Shown: positions 44,231 to 52,675 of the stretch, piece by piece
How the letters are laid out: the number at the start of each line of letters is the position of its first letter
Numbering within the stretch: the first letter of the stretch is position 1
From: Ruminococcus sp.
GTDB taxonomy: Bacteria > Bacillota > Clostridia > Oscillospirales > Ruminococcaceae
Reading direction: 5' to 3'
Assembly: GCA_017542475.1 (NCBI GenBank)
Contig: JAFXXD010000019.1
Location: 1 to 64,000, forward strand
Length of the DNA: 64,000 nucleotides
The notes under the pieces: model-generated
Databases searched by the model: none
Seen by the model: the letters and a program-made list of their open reading frames with translations, nothing else
What the model was told of the DNA's origin: nothing
Position numbers and translations under genes: made by a program

Positions 44231-45190
44231 TTATATAATGTAGAACCACGTCTCGTCCTGCGGGAGCTCTGTCTGCTGGACGGGCTTATCCGAGGAGAAG
44301 TTCACGCGGAGCTCGGGGTTCTTGATGCTGACTCTTGCGCCTGCGGGGACGGACTTGGTGATGAAGGCATTGCCTCCGATGACTGCATCGTGACCTATGA
44401 CGGTCTCGCCTCCGAGAATGGACGCGCCCGAGTAGATGGTGACGTTGTCCTCAATGGTAGGGTGGCGCTTGCGGTTCTTGAGGAGCTGACCGCCGCGGGT
44501 CGAGAGCGCACCGAGGGTCACGCCCTGATAGATCTTGACGTTGTTGCCTATCTCGGTAGTCTCGCCGATAACGATTCCCGTACCGTGGTCGATGAAGAAG
44601 AACTTGCCGATGGAAGCTCCGGGGTGTATGTCGATACCCGTGACGCTGTGGGCGTGCTCAGTCATAATACGGGGAATGAGCGGCACTCCAAGCAGGTGGA
44701 GCTCGTGAGCTATGCGGTTGACGAGGATAGCGAACAGACCGGGGTAGGAGAAGATTATCTCCTCCTTGTTGAAGGCGGCTGGGTCGCCGAGGAAGGCGGC
44801 TTCGACGTCGGTGGCGATGTAGTCGCGTATCTTCGGGAGCTTGTCGAGGAAGGCGAGGGTGATATCCTCGGCAGCCTGATCTATATCGCACTGCGGAGCG
44901 TTCTCGTACTTGGGATTATAGCGGAGCACTACCTTTATCTGCTGTGAGAGGTTGTGGATGATATCCTCGAGCTGTACGGCGATATTGCTTCTGACGGTAT
45001 ATAGCTTGAACCTGTCGTTCTTGTAGTAGCCGGGGTAGATTATATTTCTGAGGTGGAGAATTATCTCGATGACCTTTTCCTTGTCGGGGTGGTCGAACGC
45101 GACGGTCTTGTCGATAGTGCGGTCGTTGTTGTAATCGTTTATCAGTGTATCGACGAGGCTGTTTATCCTGCCTTCGAGCTTGTGGGACAT
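44231..45190 (-). CDS. cysE: Serine O-acetyltransferase
   Basis: A 319-residue enzyme making O-acetylserine for cysteine synthesis. The N-terminal helical region (about 1-185) includes the SatA-type IAHELHLLGVPLIPRIMTEHAHS. The left-handed beta-helix (about 186-295) has HPGASIGKFFFIDHGTGIVIGET and NVKIYQGVTLGA, with the catalytic His residues of this family. It is the longer SatA/EpsC-related form, not the short Bacillus CysE. It is a single gene with its own promoter and terminator; no cysK is near. Confidence 0.9.
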   Translation of the reverse strand: MSHKLEGRINSLVDTLINDYNNDRTIDKTVAFDHPDKEKVIEIILHLRNIIYPGYYKNDRFKLYTVRSNIAVQLEDIIHNLSQQIKVVLRYNPKYENAPQCDIDQAAEDITLAFLDKLPKIRDYIATDVEAAFLGDPAAFNKEEIIFSYPGLFAILVNRIAHELHLLGVPLIPRIMTEHAHSVTGIDIHPGASIGKFFFIDHGTGIVIGETTEIGNNVKIYQGVTLGALSTRGGQLLKNRKRHPTIEDNVTIYSGASILGGETVIGHDAVIGGNAFITKSVPAGARVSIKNPELRVNFSSDKPVQQTELPQDETWFYII

Positions 45191-45226
45191 AAGCTGTTCC
45201 TCCTTGTATGCCTATTGCTTTACTAT

Positions 45227-45255
45227 ATTATATCACACTCAGAGCGGAAATGCAA
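45227..45255 (-). promoter_or_regulatory. Promoter of cysE
   Basis: On the minus strand, TTGCAT (45255-45250), 17-bp spacer, TATAAT (45232-45227). I see no T-box or S-box structure in the short leader. Confidence 0.8.
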
Positions 45256-45376
45256 CTGCTTCTTTTATATGGCGTTCCGCCGCCGCAGATACGCGGCAAA
45301 CCACATTCAACCAAATGTAGGGACGCGCATTGCGAGTCCGCGTTAACGTAAACGTGGATTGATTCGGATAATTCAC

Positions 45377-45448
45377 GGACGACCAATTAAGCAGTGCCCC
45401 AAATCTATGATTTGGCAGGCAATGCTATATGCAGGCTGTAGGTCGTCC
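45377..45448. repeat. Hairpin element, copy 1
   Basis: Arms GGACGACC and GGTCGTCC enclose AATTAAGCAG, a CCAAATC/GATTTGG inner hairpin and ATGCTATATGCAG. A second copy is at 52486-52561 with different but again complementary arms. Confidence 0.75.
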
Positions 45449-45525
45449 CTACACAATGTTGACTTATACCGTTACGGTAATTGAGGGGCGGCGGAACGCC
45501 GCCCCTACAAGGCGCGAACAAAAGT

Positions 45526-45554
45526 TTGACAAACGCCGACAGATATGTTATAAT
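45526..45554 (+). promoter_or_regulatory. Promoter of the TerB/BrxD/helicase operon
   Basis: TTGACA (45526-45531), 17-bp spacer, TATAAT (45549-45554): perfect consensus, so the operon is probably expressed constitutively and well. Confidence 0.9.
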
Positions 45555-45587
45555 GAAGGTTAAAGATACTGAAAAGGAGGCGTGAAA

Positions 45588-47069
45588 ATGTCGGACGTGA
45601 AAGACATACTCGAATCTGTGCTGCACGATGAAAAGCTGCTCGGGAGCCGTGCCTTCCGCGACAAGGTCTACACCGACCAGCCGATAATCAAGCGCGCCTC
45701 GCAGATAAAAACTCCCGAAACTCCGCAGAAAATAAAGGATATGAAGGCGCTGGCGTACACTCCCGAGGCTTACTGGAAGACCTCGGCTTGGCTGTTCTAC
45801 ACGCAGGGCAGATTTATGGAGGACTACACCGACGTATACGAATACACCGCCGACTTCGTCCGCTACTACCCGACCTACCGCGACCTTGAGACGGAGCAGC
45901 TCCGCGGGTACTTCTCGTGGCGGGCGAGGCTGCGGAAGGGGGAGTACCCGCCCGCGCCGATACCCTTTGTGTATATCCGCGCATACGAGCTGATAAACGG
46001 CATAGGCTCGGAGCAGCCGCAGGAGCGTATCGTCCTGCTGAAGCGGCTCACAGCCGAGTACGGCGACCTCAATTCCGAGATGAAGAAGCTGCTGCTGCGG
46101 TGGACTGTGGACTACTGCGTGTATGAGCAGCTTGACCCGCAGCTCGTGGCGGATACGCCCGAGATGCTCTACGACGATGCGCTGATAAAGCTCCTCAACT
46201 GGGACGAGAGCGGCGACGATGAGCTCTTTGCCGCGCTGAACTATATGTCGGGCTACCCGTTCGAGCGCTCGCGGTACTACATCGCCAGCGCCGAGAGGTT
46301 CAGGGCGGCGGCAGTTCGCGTGTTCAGGAGCGTTTCCGCCTTCTTCCGTGACCACAGGAAGAAGCCGCTCTGCGACAAGCTCTTCGGGCACAGGACGGAG
46401 CTGAACTGCTACCTGTTCGAGTCGGCGGTATTCTACGACAGGAACACCACCCGCACGGCTGACTACTCGCTGAACGCGATACACAGCTACACCTGCCGCA
46501 GCGGGATATGGCGGTGCGACCGCTACTACGGCAGCAGAACGCGCAGTGCTCAGCTCGGGGAGCTGATGAAGATGCTCGACTACCTGATGCGCGAGCGCGA
46601 CGATTTCCGCTACAAGCTCCGACCCGCGGAGGTGTCGAAGACGGCGGCGGAGCTGATAAAGAAGGAGCTCGCCGCAATGGACGAGGAGGAGCGTATCGCG
46701 AAGGCAATGCGCATAGAGATAGACCTCTCGAAGATAGCGGGTATACGCGCAGCAGCGGACATCACCCGCGACAAGCTCATAGTTGACGAGGAGGCGGAGG
46801 AGCACGCTCCCGAGCCTGTCACCGAGCCCGAGACCGTACCGACTGCCGATTCGCCGCTGAATGGAGCCGAGACGGCGTTCCTGCGTGCGCTTCTCACGGG
46901 AGGGGACGCTTCTGCCGCGGCAAGGAGCGCAGGGACAATGCCGTCCCTGCTTGCGGACAGCATAAACGAGAAGCTGTTCGACGTTTTCGCGGACACGGTG
47001 ATAGACTGCTCTGCGGACGTCCCTGAGGTCATAGAGGACTACGCCGACGAGCTGAAAAATTATGTATAA
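45588..47069 (+). CDS. TerB-N/TerB-C-like domain protein
   Basis: The 493-residue soluble protein contains a TerB-N-type region (about 60-150), recognised by YFSWRARLRKGEYPPAPIPFVYIRAYELINGIG-like order near 104-136, a helical middle and a TerB-C-type region (about 360-490) starting at IEIDLSKIAGIRAAADITRDKL, with an acidic Pro-rich linker near 410-425. The central TerB domain itself is not obvious. TerB-N proteins occur with ATPases and helicases in predicted DNA-processing stress systems. It leads an operon with a BrxD-like ATPase (12 bases on) and an Lhr-like helicase. AAGGAGG places the start at ATG 45588, not GTG 45582. Confidence 0.75.
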   Translation: MSDVKDILESVLHDEKLLGSRAFRDKVYTDQPIIKRASQIKTPETPQKIKDMKALAYTPEAYWKTSAWLFYTQGRFMEDYTDVYEYTADFVRYYPTYRDLETEQLRGYFSWRARLRKGEYPPAPIPFVYIRAYELINGIGSEQPQERIVLLKRLTAEYGDLNSEMKKLLLRWTVDYCVYEQLDPQLVADTPEMLYDDALIKLLNWDESGDDELFAALNYMSGYPFERSRYYIASAERFRAAAVRVFRSVSAFFRDHRKKPLCDKLFGHRTELNCYLFESAVFYDRNTTRTADYSLNAIHSYTCRSGIWRCDRYYGSRTRSAQLGELMKMLDYLMRERDDFRYKLRPAEVSKTAAELIKKELAAMDEEERIAKAMRIEIDLSKIAGIRAAADITRDKLIVDEEAEEHAPEPVTEPETVPTADSPLNGAETAFLRALLTGGDASAAARSAGTMPSLLADSINEKLFDVFADTVIDCSADVPEVIEDYADELKNYV

Positions 47070-47081
47070 GAGGTGCAGATA

Positions 47082-48407
47082 ATGCCTGATAATAACAGAC
47101 CCGCGATACCGAAGCGCATAGCTTCCGCGGTGATAAATTCGCTGAAGGGCGGCGTTGTGCCGCGCATAGGGCTGCCCTACATCACCGTCGGCAGGGAGGT
47201 GGAGATAGACGCTCTGCTCCACGATGTTGACATCATAGCCGACGGCGGAGCCTCGTTCCGCTTCATTGTCGGCAAGTACGGAAGCGGCAAGAGCTTCCTT
47301 CTGCAAACGATACGCGCCCACGTTATGGACAGGGGCTTCGTCGTGGTGGACGCCGACCTCTCGCCCGAGCGCAGACTTCAGGGCACGAAGGGACAGGGAC
47401 TTGCCACGTACAAGGAGCTCATACGCAATATGTCCACCAAGACCCGTCCCGACGGCGGAGCTCTCACGCTCATACTCGACCGCTGGATAAGCTCGGTGCA
47501 GACCGAGACGGCGGCGGAGACAGGGCTCGCGACGGATAGTCCCGACTTTGAAAAAGCCGTTGAGAGGAAGATATACGAGGTCATAGCCGCGCTGAACGAG
47601 ATGGTGCACGGGTTTGATTTCGCGAAGCTGCTGACGATATACTACCGCTCGTATGCCTCGGGCGACGACGAGAGCAAGGCGAAGGTGGTGAAGTGGTTCC
47701 GCGGAGAGTACACGACCAAGACCGAGGCGAAAGGCGACCTCGGTGTGAACATCATCATCACCGACGACGACTGGTACGAGTACATCAAGATATTCGCCGT
47801 ATTCCTCACGCGGGCGGGCTACGGCGGACTGCTCGTGCTCATAGACGAGCTCGTCAACATCTACAAGATACCGAACGCGATAACCCGCCAGTACAACTAC
47901 GAAAAGATACTGATGATGTACAACGACACCCTGCAGGGCAAGGCTAAGCACCTCGGTATCATAATGGGCGGAACTCCGCAGTGTATCGAGGATACGAGGC
48001 GCGGCGTCTACAGCTACGAGGCGCTGCGCTCGCGGCTTGCCGAGGGCAGGTTCGGACGCGAGGGCGTGAAGGATATGCTCGCGCCCGTGATACATCTCAC
48101 GCCGCTCACCTATGAGGAAATGCTCGTCCTCACGGAGAAGCTCGCCGATATCCACGCGGGACTTTTCAGCTACGAGAGGGTCATCACGCAGGAGGATATG
48201 GTCGCCTTCATCAGGCTTGAATTCGGGCGTATCGGCTCGGGCAGCCACATCACTCCGCGTGAGGTGATACGCGACTTCATCGAGCTCCTCGACATCGTTT
48301 ACCAGAATCCGCAAATCAACATCAGCGAGTTCATAATGTCCGGGAATATGCCGACCTCGACCTCGCAGGAGAGCACCGAGGACGAGTTCGCGGAGTTCGA
48401 GATATAA
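47082..48407 (+). CDS. BrxD-like P-loop ATPase (DUF2791 type)
   Basis: This 441-residue ATPase resembles the BREX ATP-binding protein BrxD. The N-terminal VPRIGLPYITVGREVEID segment (about 26-43) precedes Walker A GKYGSGKS (64-71). Walker B is LLVLIDE (250-256), followed by an arginine-rich sensor region (RRGVYSYEALRSRL, about 306-319). BrxD is normally encoded next to an Lhr-type helicase in type 2 BREX loci, as here. No PglZ, PglX methylase or PglW/Y is present. AGAGG and spacing favour ATG 47082 over GTG 47073. The helicase gene starts nine bases after its stop. Confidence 0.82.
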   Translation: MPDNNRPAIPKRIASAVINSLKGGVVPRIGLPYITVGREVEIDALLHDVDIIADGGASFRFIVGKYGSGKSFLLQTIRAHVMDRGFVVVDADLSPERRLQGTKGQGLATYKELIRNMSTKTRPDGGALTLILDRWISSVQTETAAETGLATDSPDFEKAVERKIYEVIAALNEMVHGFDFAKLLTIYYRSYASGDDESKAKVVKWFRGEYTTKTEAKGDLGVNIIITDDDWYEYIKIFAVFLTRAGYGGLLVLIDELVNIYKIPNAITRQYNYEKILMMYNDTLQGKAKHLGIIMGGTPQCIEDTRRGVYSYEALRSRLAEGRFGREGVKDMLAPVIHLTPLTYEEMLVLTEKLADIHAGLFSYERVITQEDMVAFIRLEFGRIGSGSHITPREVIRDFIELLDIVYQNPQINISEFIMSGNMPTSTSQESTEDEFAEFEI

Positions 48408-48416
48408 GGAGGGGCT

Positions 48417-50651
48417 ATGAACGTATTCGACCGCTATGCGCCGTTCATTCAGGACTTCATCTACCGTAATAACTGGGAGTCTCTCCGTGCGATACAGGCG
48501 GCTGCGGGAGAGGCAATATTCAACACCGACGAGAACGTACTGCTTTCCGCCTCGACTGCCTCGGGCAAGACCGAAGCCGCCTTCTTCCCGATACTGACGC
48601 TGTTTTCGGAGGATATGCCGCGCTCGGTGGGAGCTGTCTACATCGGACCGCTCAAAGCCCTGATAAATGACCAGTTCACGCGCCTTAGCGAGCTCTGCGA
48701 GGAGGCGGACATACCCGTCTGGCACTGGCACGGCGACGCGGCGCAGTCCCACAAGGCGAAGATGCTGAAAAATCCCTCGGGCATTTTGCAGATAACGCCC
48801 GAATCGCTGGAGGCTATGCTGCTCCGCAAGCACGCGCTGATACCGAAGCTTTTCGGCGACCTGCGCTTCATCGTCATCGACGAGGTGCACTCCCTTATGC
48901 GCGGCGACCGCGGAGGTCAGACCCTCTGCCTCATCGAGAGGCTGTCGAAGCTGGCGGGAGTTGAGCCGCGCAGGATAGGCTTGTCCGCGACCATAGGCGA
49001 CCTCGAGGCTACGGGAGAATTTCTCGCGGCGGGCACTCACCGCGGCACGGTGATACCGCGTATCGAAGCAAAGGGCACGAAGTGGCGGCTCTCTATGGAG
49101 CACTTCTATGTCTCACAGCAGGATCAGCCCGAGGGCGGCGACGTCAAGGCTCTTCCAGTGCTGGAGGAGAAGACGGACACAGCTCCCGAGCACGCAGACG
49201 CGGGTATGGGCTACATCTTCGAGCACACCCGCGGCAAGAAATGCCTTGTCTTCGTCAATTCGCGCGAGGAGTGCGAGGCTGTCACGACCACGCTGCGCTC
49301 CTACTGCGAGGCCAAGCACGAGCCCGACCGCTTCCTCATACACCACGGCAACCTCTCCGCCGCCTACCGCGAGACCGCAGAAGCCGCGATGAAGGACGAC
49401 GACGTATATATGACGACCTGCACTACAGCCACCCTTGAGCTCGGTATAGACATCGGCAGGCTCGAGCGCGCATTTCAGGTGGACGCGCCGTTCACGGTGT
49501 CGTCGTTTCTGCAGCGTATGGGACGCACGGGCAGACGCGGCCTCCCGCCCGAGATGTGGTTCGTCATACGCGAGGAGCTCCCCGAGCCGCGCTCTATGCT
49601 CCCCGAGACTGTCCCGTGGAAGCTTTTGCAGGGGATAGCACTGGTGCAGGTCTACGTCGAGGAGCGCTGGGTCGAGCCGCCAAAGCTCGACAGGCTGCCG
49701 TTTTCGCTGCTCTACCACCAGACGATGAGCACGCTTGCCTCCAACGGCGAGCTCACGCCTGCGCAGCTTGCCTCGCGGGTGCTGTCGCTGAAATATTTCC
49801 ACCGCATATCGCAGGACGACTTCCGCGTGCTGCTCCGACACCTGCTCGAGACCGAGCATATCCAGCGCACCGAGGAGGGCGGGCTGATAGTCGGGCTCGC
49901 GGGCGAGAGGGTGATAAACAGCTTCAAGTTCTACGCCGTATTTCAGGAGAACGAGGAGTACACCGTCCGCTGGGATTCTCAGGAGCTCGGAACTGTGGTG
50001 AGTCCGCCGCCCGTGGGGGAGAAGCTCGCCATCGCGGGACACGTGTGGCTCGTCGAGGAGATAGACCACAAGCGCCACCTCGTTTACTGCGAGAAGATAA
50101 AGGGCAAGGTGCCCGCCTATTTCGGCGACTGCCCGGGCGACATCAACACGAAGATTCTGCTGCGTATGCGGCAGGTGCTCCGCGAGGACAGGAGCTACCC
50201 CTACCTGATGAAAAATGCGGTCCTGCGCCTTGAACAGGGGAGGCAGTCCGCGCGCAATTCGGGTATGACCGACACCCCGCTGGTATGTCTCGGCGGCAAT
50301 ATGTGGGCGCTTTTCCCGTGGCTGGGGACGTATGCCTTCTTCGCTATGGAGCGCTTCCTGAAGCTTAGATGTGCCGACAGGCTGGGGCTGCGCGGTATGG
50401 ACTCCGCACGCCCGTACTATATACAGTTCACGATGAAGGTGCAGCCCGAGGAGTTCTTCCGCATACTGGCGGAGGAGGCACAGGCCGAGTTTGACCCGCT
50501 CGCGCTCGTGTACCCGAACGAGGTGCCGATGTTTGAGAAGTACGACCAATATGTCCCGCCTGAGCTTGTACGGAAGGGCTTCGCATACGGTATCCTCGAC
50601 ATCGCTGGAATGAAGGCGCGTATCCGCGAGTGGGCGGAGAACAATACGTAA
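48417..50651 (+). CDS. Lhr/BrxHI-like superfamily 2 helicase
   Basis: A 744-residue DEAD/DEAH helicase. Motif I ASTASGKT (45-52), motif II DEVH (155-158), motif III SAT (190-192), and motif VI QRMGRTGRRG near residue 365 are intact, so it should be an active ATPase. A C-terminal part of about 350 residues contains a winged-helix-like segment and a beta-rich domain (VSPPPVGEKLAIAGHVWLVEEI), as in Lhr-core proteins. With BrxD-like and TerB-like partners it probably remodels DNA or RNA. AAGGAGGGG precedes the ATG. Confidence 0.9.
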   Translation: MNVFDRYAPFIQDFIYRNNWESLRAIQAAAGEAIFNTDENVLLSASTASGKTEAAFFPILTLFSEDMPRSVGAVYIGPLKALINDQFTRLSELCEEADIPVWHWHGDAAQSHKAKMLKNPSGILQITPESLEAMLLRKHALIPKLFGDLRFIVIDEVHSLMRGDRGGQTLCLIERLSKLAGVEPRRIGLSATIGDLEATGEFLAAGTHRGTVIPRIEAKGTKWRLSMEHFYVSQQDQPEGGDVKALPVLEEKTDTAPEHADAGMGYIFEHTRGKKCLVFVNSREECEAVTTTLRSYCEAKHEPDRFLIHHGNLSAAYRETAEAAMKDDDVYMTTCTTATLELGIDIGRLERAFQVDAPFTVSSFLQRMGRTGRRGLPPEMWFVIREELPEPRSMLPETVPWKLLQGIALVQVYVEERWVEPPKLDRLPFSLLYHQTMSTLASNGELTPAQLASRVLSLKYFHRISQDDFRVLLRHLLETEHIQRTEEGGLIVGLAGERVINSFKFYAVFQENEEYTVRWDSQELGTVVSPPPVGEKLAIAGHVWLVEEIDHKRHLVYCEKIKGKVPAYFGDCPGDINTKILLRMRQVLREDRSYPYLMKNAVLRLEQGRQSARNSGMTDTPLVCLGGNMWALFPWLGTYAFFAMERFLKLRCADRLGLRGMDSARPYYIQFTMKVQPEEFFRILAEEAQAEFDPLALVYPNEVPMFEKYDQYVPPELVRKGFAYGILDIAGMKARIREWAENNT

Positions 50652-50683
50652 TATTGGGCATCTTGGACGCCGTACCCTACATT
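50652..50683. repeat. Decayed palindromic repeat
   Basis: GGGCATCTTGGACGCCGTACCCTACATTTT retains the CCCTACA end of the dispersed palindrome family but its stem is poorly matched. Confidence 0.4.
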
Positions 50684-50687
50684 TTCC

Positions 50688-50716
50688 TTGACAAATTGCC
50701 GATTTTGTTATACAAT
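50688..50716 (+). promoter_or_regulatory. Promoter of the HMA protein gene
   Basis: TTGACA (50688-50693), 17-bp spacer, TACAAT (50711-50716), overlapping the start of the AGGAGG region only loosely. Confidence 0.75.
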
Positions 50717-50736
50717 GATAACAGGAGGTGCTTGCT

Positions 50737-50988
50737 ATGATAAAGACTACGCTTAAAATAGACGGTATGATGTGCGGACACTGCGAGGCTCACGTCAACG
50801 ACACCGTCCGCAATAATTTCGCGGTGAAGAAGGTCGAGTCGTCGCACAAGAAGGGCACGACGGAGATAATCTCCGAGCAGCCGCTCGACGCCGAAAAGCT
50901 CAAAGCCGCGATAGAGGCGGACGGCTATAAGGTGCTCTCGTCGGAGTCCGAGCCGTATGAGAAGAAGGGCTTCTCGCTGTTTAAATAA
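50737..50988 (+). CDS. HMA-domain metal-binding protein (CopZ-like)
   Basis: An 83-residue single heavy-metal-associated domain with the metal-binding loop GMMCGHCEAHV (about 10-20). It is slightly longer than CopZ (about 69), with an extra charged tail. It should carry Cu(I) or another soft metal in the cytoplasm. No copper ATPase or CsoR gene is near, so its partner is elsewhere. AGGAGG places the start at 50737. Confidence 0.88.
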   Translation: MIKTTLKIDGMMCGHCEAHVNDTVRNNFAVKKVESSHKKGTTEIISEQPLDAEKLKAAIEADGYKVLSSESEPYEKKGFSLFK

Positions 50989-51100
50989 CAGCCGGCAAAA
51001 ATGGTAAAGACGGGCGGATGTGGGCATCCGCCCCTACATTTTGCGGTGGTGTGAGGCTCGGTAGGGGTCGATGCCAACATCGCCCCGAATTGGCAATGCA
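50989..51100. repeat. Two palindromic repeats
   Basis: GGGCGGATG...CATCCGCCCCTAC (about 51014-51037) and a second GTAGGGG-type palindrome (about 51060-51086) fill the spacer before the ackA promoter. Confidence 0.65.
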
Positions 51101-51141
51101 GGACTTGAAATTGTTAAATCAGAAATAAAACTCTGCCCCTG

Positions 51142-51170
51142 TTGCATTCTGCGGAAAAATGTGGTATAAT
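51142..51170 (+). promoter_or_regulatory. Promoter of ackA
   Basis: TTGCAT (51142-51147), 17-bp spacer, TATAAT (51165-51170). Confidence 0.8.
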
Positions 51171-51208
51171 ATTACACGCAAAATATTTTTCTGAAAGGAA
51201 TCTGCATT

Positions 51209-52408
51209 ATGATAATCTTAGTTGTTAACGCAGGAAGCTCCTCGCTCAAGTACCAGCTCATCAATATGGACGATGAGAGCGTGCTCGCTAAGGGCAACTG
51301 CGACCGTATCGGCATCGACGGTCATATCGCTCACAAGGCTGCCGACGGCAGAACTCTCGACGAGGACTGCTCCTTCCCCACACATACAGAGGCTTTTATG
51401 AAGCTCGTTGAGGCTCTCACAAAGAGTGAGGCTAAGGTCATCGACAGCATGGACGAGATATCCGCTGTCGGTCACCGTATAGTACAGGGCGCTGACGTAT
51501 TCGACAAGTCCGTGCTCGTTACCGACGAGGTCATCGACAAGATAGACGAGCTCCGCGAGCTCGCTCCCGTACACAACCACGCTCACGCACTCGCACTCCG
51601 TGCCTGCAAGAGCGTTATCCCTGCAAACGTTCCTCAGGTAGTCGTATTCGATACGGCTTTCCACCAGACTATGCCTCCCAAGGCGTTTATGTTCGGTCTG
51701 CCCTATGAGGACTACGAGAACTACCACGTAAGAAAGTACGGCTTCCACGGCACTTCCCACAGATTCGTTTCCAAGGCTCTCGCTGAGGCTATGGGCAAGG
51801 ACGTCAAGGACCTCAAGATAGTTTCCTGCCACCTCGGCAACGGCTCGTCCATCACTGCTGTTGACGGCGGCAAGTCCGTTGATACATCTATGGGCTTCAC
51901 TCCTCTCGACGGCGTTGTTATGGGTACACGTACAGGCGCTGTTGACCCCTCGGCTGTTACATTCGTTGCGGACAAGCACGGCTTCACTCCCTCGCAGATG
52001 AGCGAGTATATGAACAAGAAGTCAGGCTTCCTCGGTGTATCGGGCGTCGGCTCGGACAACCGCGACGTTCAGTCCGCAGCTAATGAGGGCAACGAGAGAG
52101 CTCAGCTCGTTTCGGATATGCTCGTTTACGAGATAAAGAAGTACATCGGCTCCTATGCGGCTGCTATGAACGGTCTCGACGCCGTTCTCTTCACAGGCGG
52201 TATCGGCGAGAATTCGTGGGAGGTCCGCGAGGGCGTCTGCACAGATATGGACTACTTCGGAATCAAGATAGACAAGGAGCTCAACCGCTCGGTAAGAGGC
52301 AAGCTCACAAAGCTCTCCACTCCCGATTCAAAGATAGAGGTATGGATAGTTCCCACCAATGAGGAGCTCCTCATCGCAAGAGATACACTGGAGCTTATCT
52401 CCAAGTAA
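51209..52408 (+). CDS. ackA: Acetate kinase
   Basis: A 399-residue enzyme converting acetyl phosphate and ADP to acetate and ATP, the last step of acetate fermentation. The start VVNAGSSSLKYQL, VFDTAFHQTMP, GTSHRFVSK, HLGNGSSITAV and FTGGIGENS are all canonical. Length matches the family. The partner pta is not in the window. Codon use is strongly biased, as expected of a highly expressed gene. A T-rich terminator follows. Confidence 0.97.
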   Translation: MIILVVNAGSSSLKYQLINMDDESVLAKGNCDRIGIDGHIAHKAADGRTLDEDCSFPTHTEAFMKLVEALTKSEAKVIDSMDEISAVGHRIVQGADVFDKSVLVTDEVIDKIDELRELAPVHNHAHALALRACKSVIPANVPQVVVFDTAFHQTMPPKAFMFGLPYEDYENYHVRKYGFHGTSHRFVSKALAEAMGKDVKDLKIVSCHLGNGSSITAVDGGKSVDTSMGFTPLDGVVMGTRTGAVDPSAVTFVADKHGFTPSQMSEYMNKKSGFLGVSGVGSDNRDVQSAANEGNERAQLVSDMLVYEIKKYIGSYAAAMNGLDAVLFTGGIGENSWEVREGVCTDMDYFGIKIDKELNRSVRGKLTKLSTPDSKIEVWIVPTNEELLIARDTLELISK

Positions 52409-52418
52409 GAATGACAGA

Positions 52419-52448
52419 AAAGGACACCTGTACGGGTGTCCTTTTTTT
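52419..52448 (+). terminator. Terminator of ackA
   Basis: AAAGGACACC pairs with GGTGTCCTTT, followed by a run of T. Confidence 0.9.
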
Positions 52449-52485
52449 GTAGGGGACGCCGCCGTGGGTTTGACGGTATAATGGC

Positions 52486-52561
52486 GGACGGATAATTAAG
52501 CAGCACACCAAATCTTTGATTTGGATTGTGATGCTATATGCAGCTTTGCTGTAATCCGTCC
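52486..52561. repeat. Hairpin element, copy 2
   Basis: Arms GGACGGAT and ATCCGTCC enclose the same interior as the copy at 45377-45448 (AATTAAGCAG, CCAAATC/GATTTGG, ATGCTATATGCAG). Compared with copy 1, both arms changed together so that pairing is kept. Confidence 0.75.
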
Positions 52562-52601
52562 CTACATTTTCAGATACGTCCGCGTCAGCGGACACCACAA
52601 T

Positions 52602-52636
52602 TATTCACTATTCACTATTCACTATTCATTATTCAT
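52602..52636. repeat. Five tandem heptamers
   Basis: TATTCAC three times, then TATTCAT twice, directly before the pnp terminator. This is a simple-sequence array that can change copy number. Confidence 0.85.
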
Positions 52637-52639
52637 TAA

Positions 52640-52667
52640 AAAAGGACTGCCGATTGGCAGTCCTTTT
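52640..52667 (-). terminator. Terminator of pnp
   Basis: AAAAGGACTGCC pairs with GGCAGTCCTTTT. The minus-strand reading continues into T-rich sequence. Confidence 0.88.
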
Positions 52668-52675
52668 GCTTATTA

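Larger units (their letters stand above)
45191..45587. repeat. Repeat-filled spacer before the TerB-like operon
   Basis: The spacer holds the cysE promoter at its left end, a composite dispersed repeat (about 45290-45395), a hairpin element with GGACGACC/GGTCGTCC arms (45377-45448), a GGGGCGGC/GCCGCCCC hairpin (about 45485-45506) and the operon promoter. I see no gene in it. Confidence 0.75.

Noticed and set aside
44231-45255. A T-box or S-box riboswitch before cysE
   Set aside because: The leader from the promoter to the start codon is only about 35 bases, too short for either element.
45405-49103. A 1232-codon open frame on the minus strand
   Set aside because: It is the antisense of the TerB-like and BrxD-like genes. 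Its translation is Arg/Val/Leu-rich low-quality sequence without motifs, and it runs through the repeat spacer. It exists because the genuine genes are GC-rich at third positions.
49113-50549. A 478-codon minus-strand frame across the helicase gene
   Set aside because: It is antisense to a helicase with all motifs intact and has no start site or recognisable domain.
45588-50651. A complete BREX locus
   Set aside because: Only BrxD-like and helicase parts are present. No PglZ phosphatase, PglX methylase, BrxC/PglY or Lon-like protease is encoded on either side.
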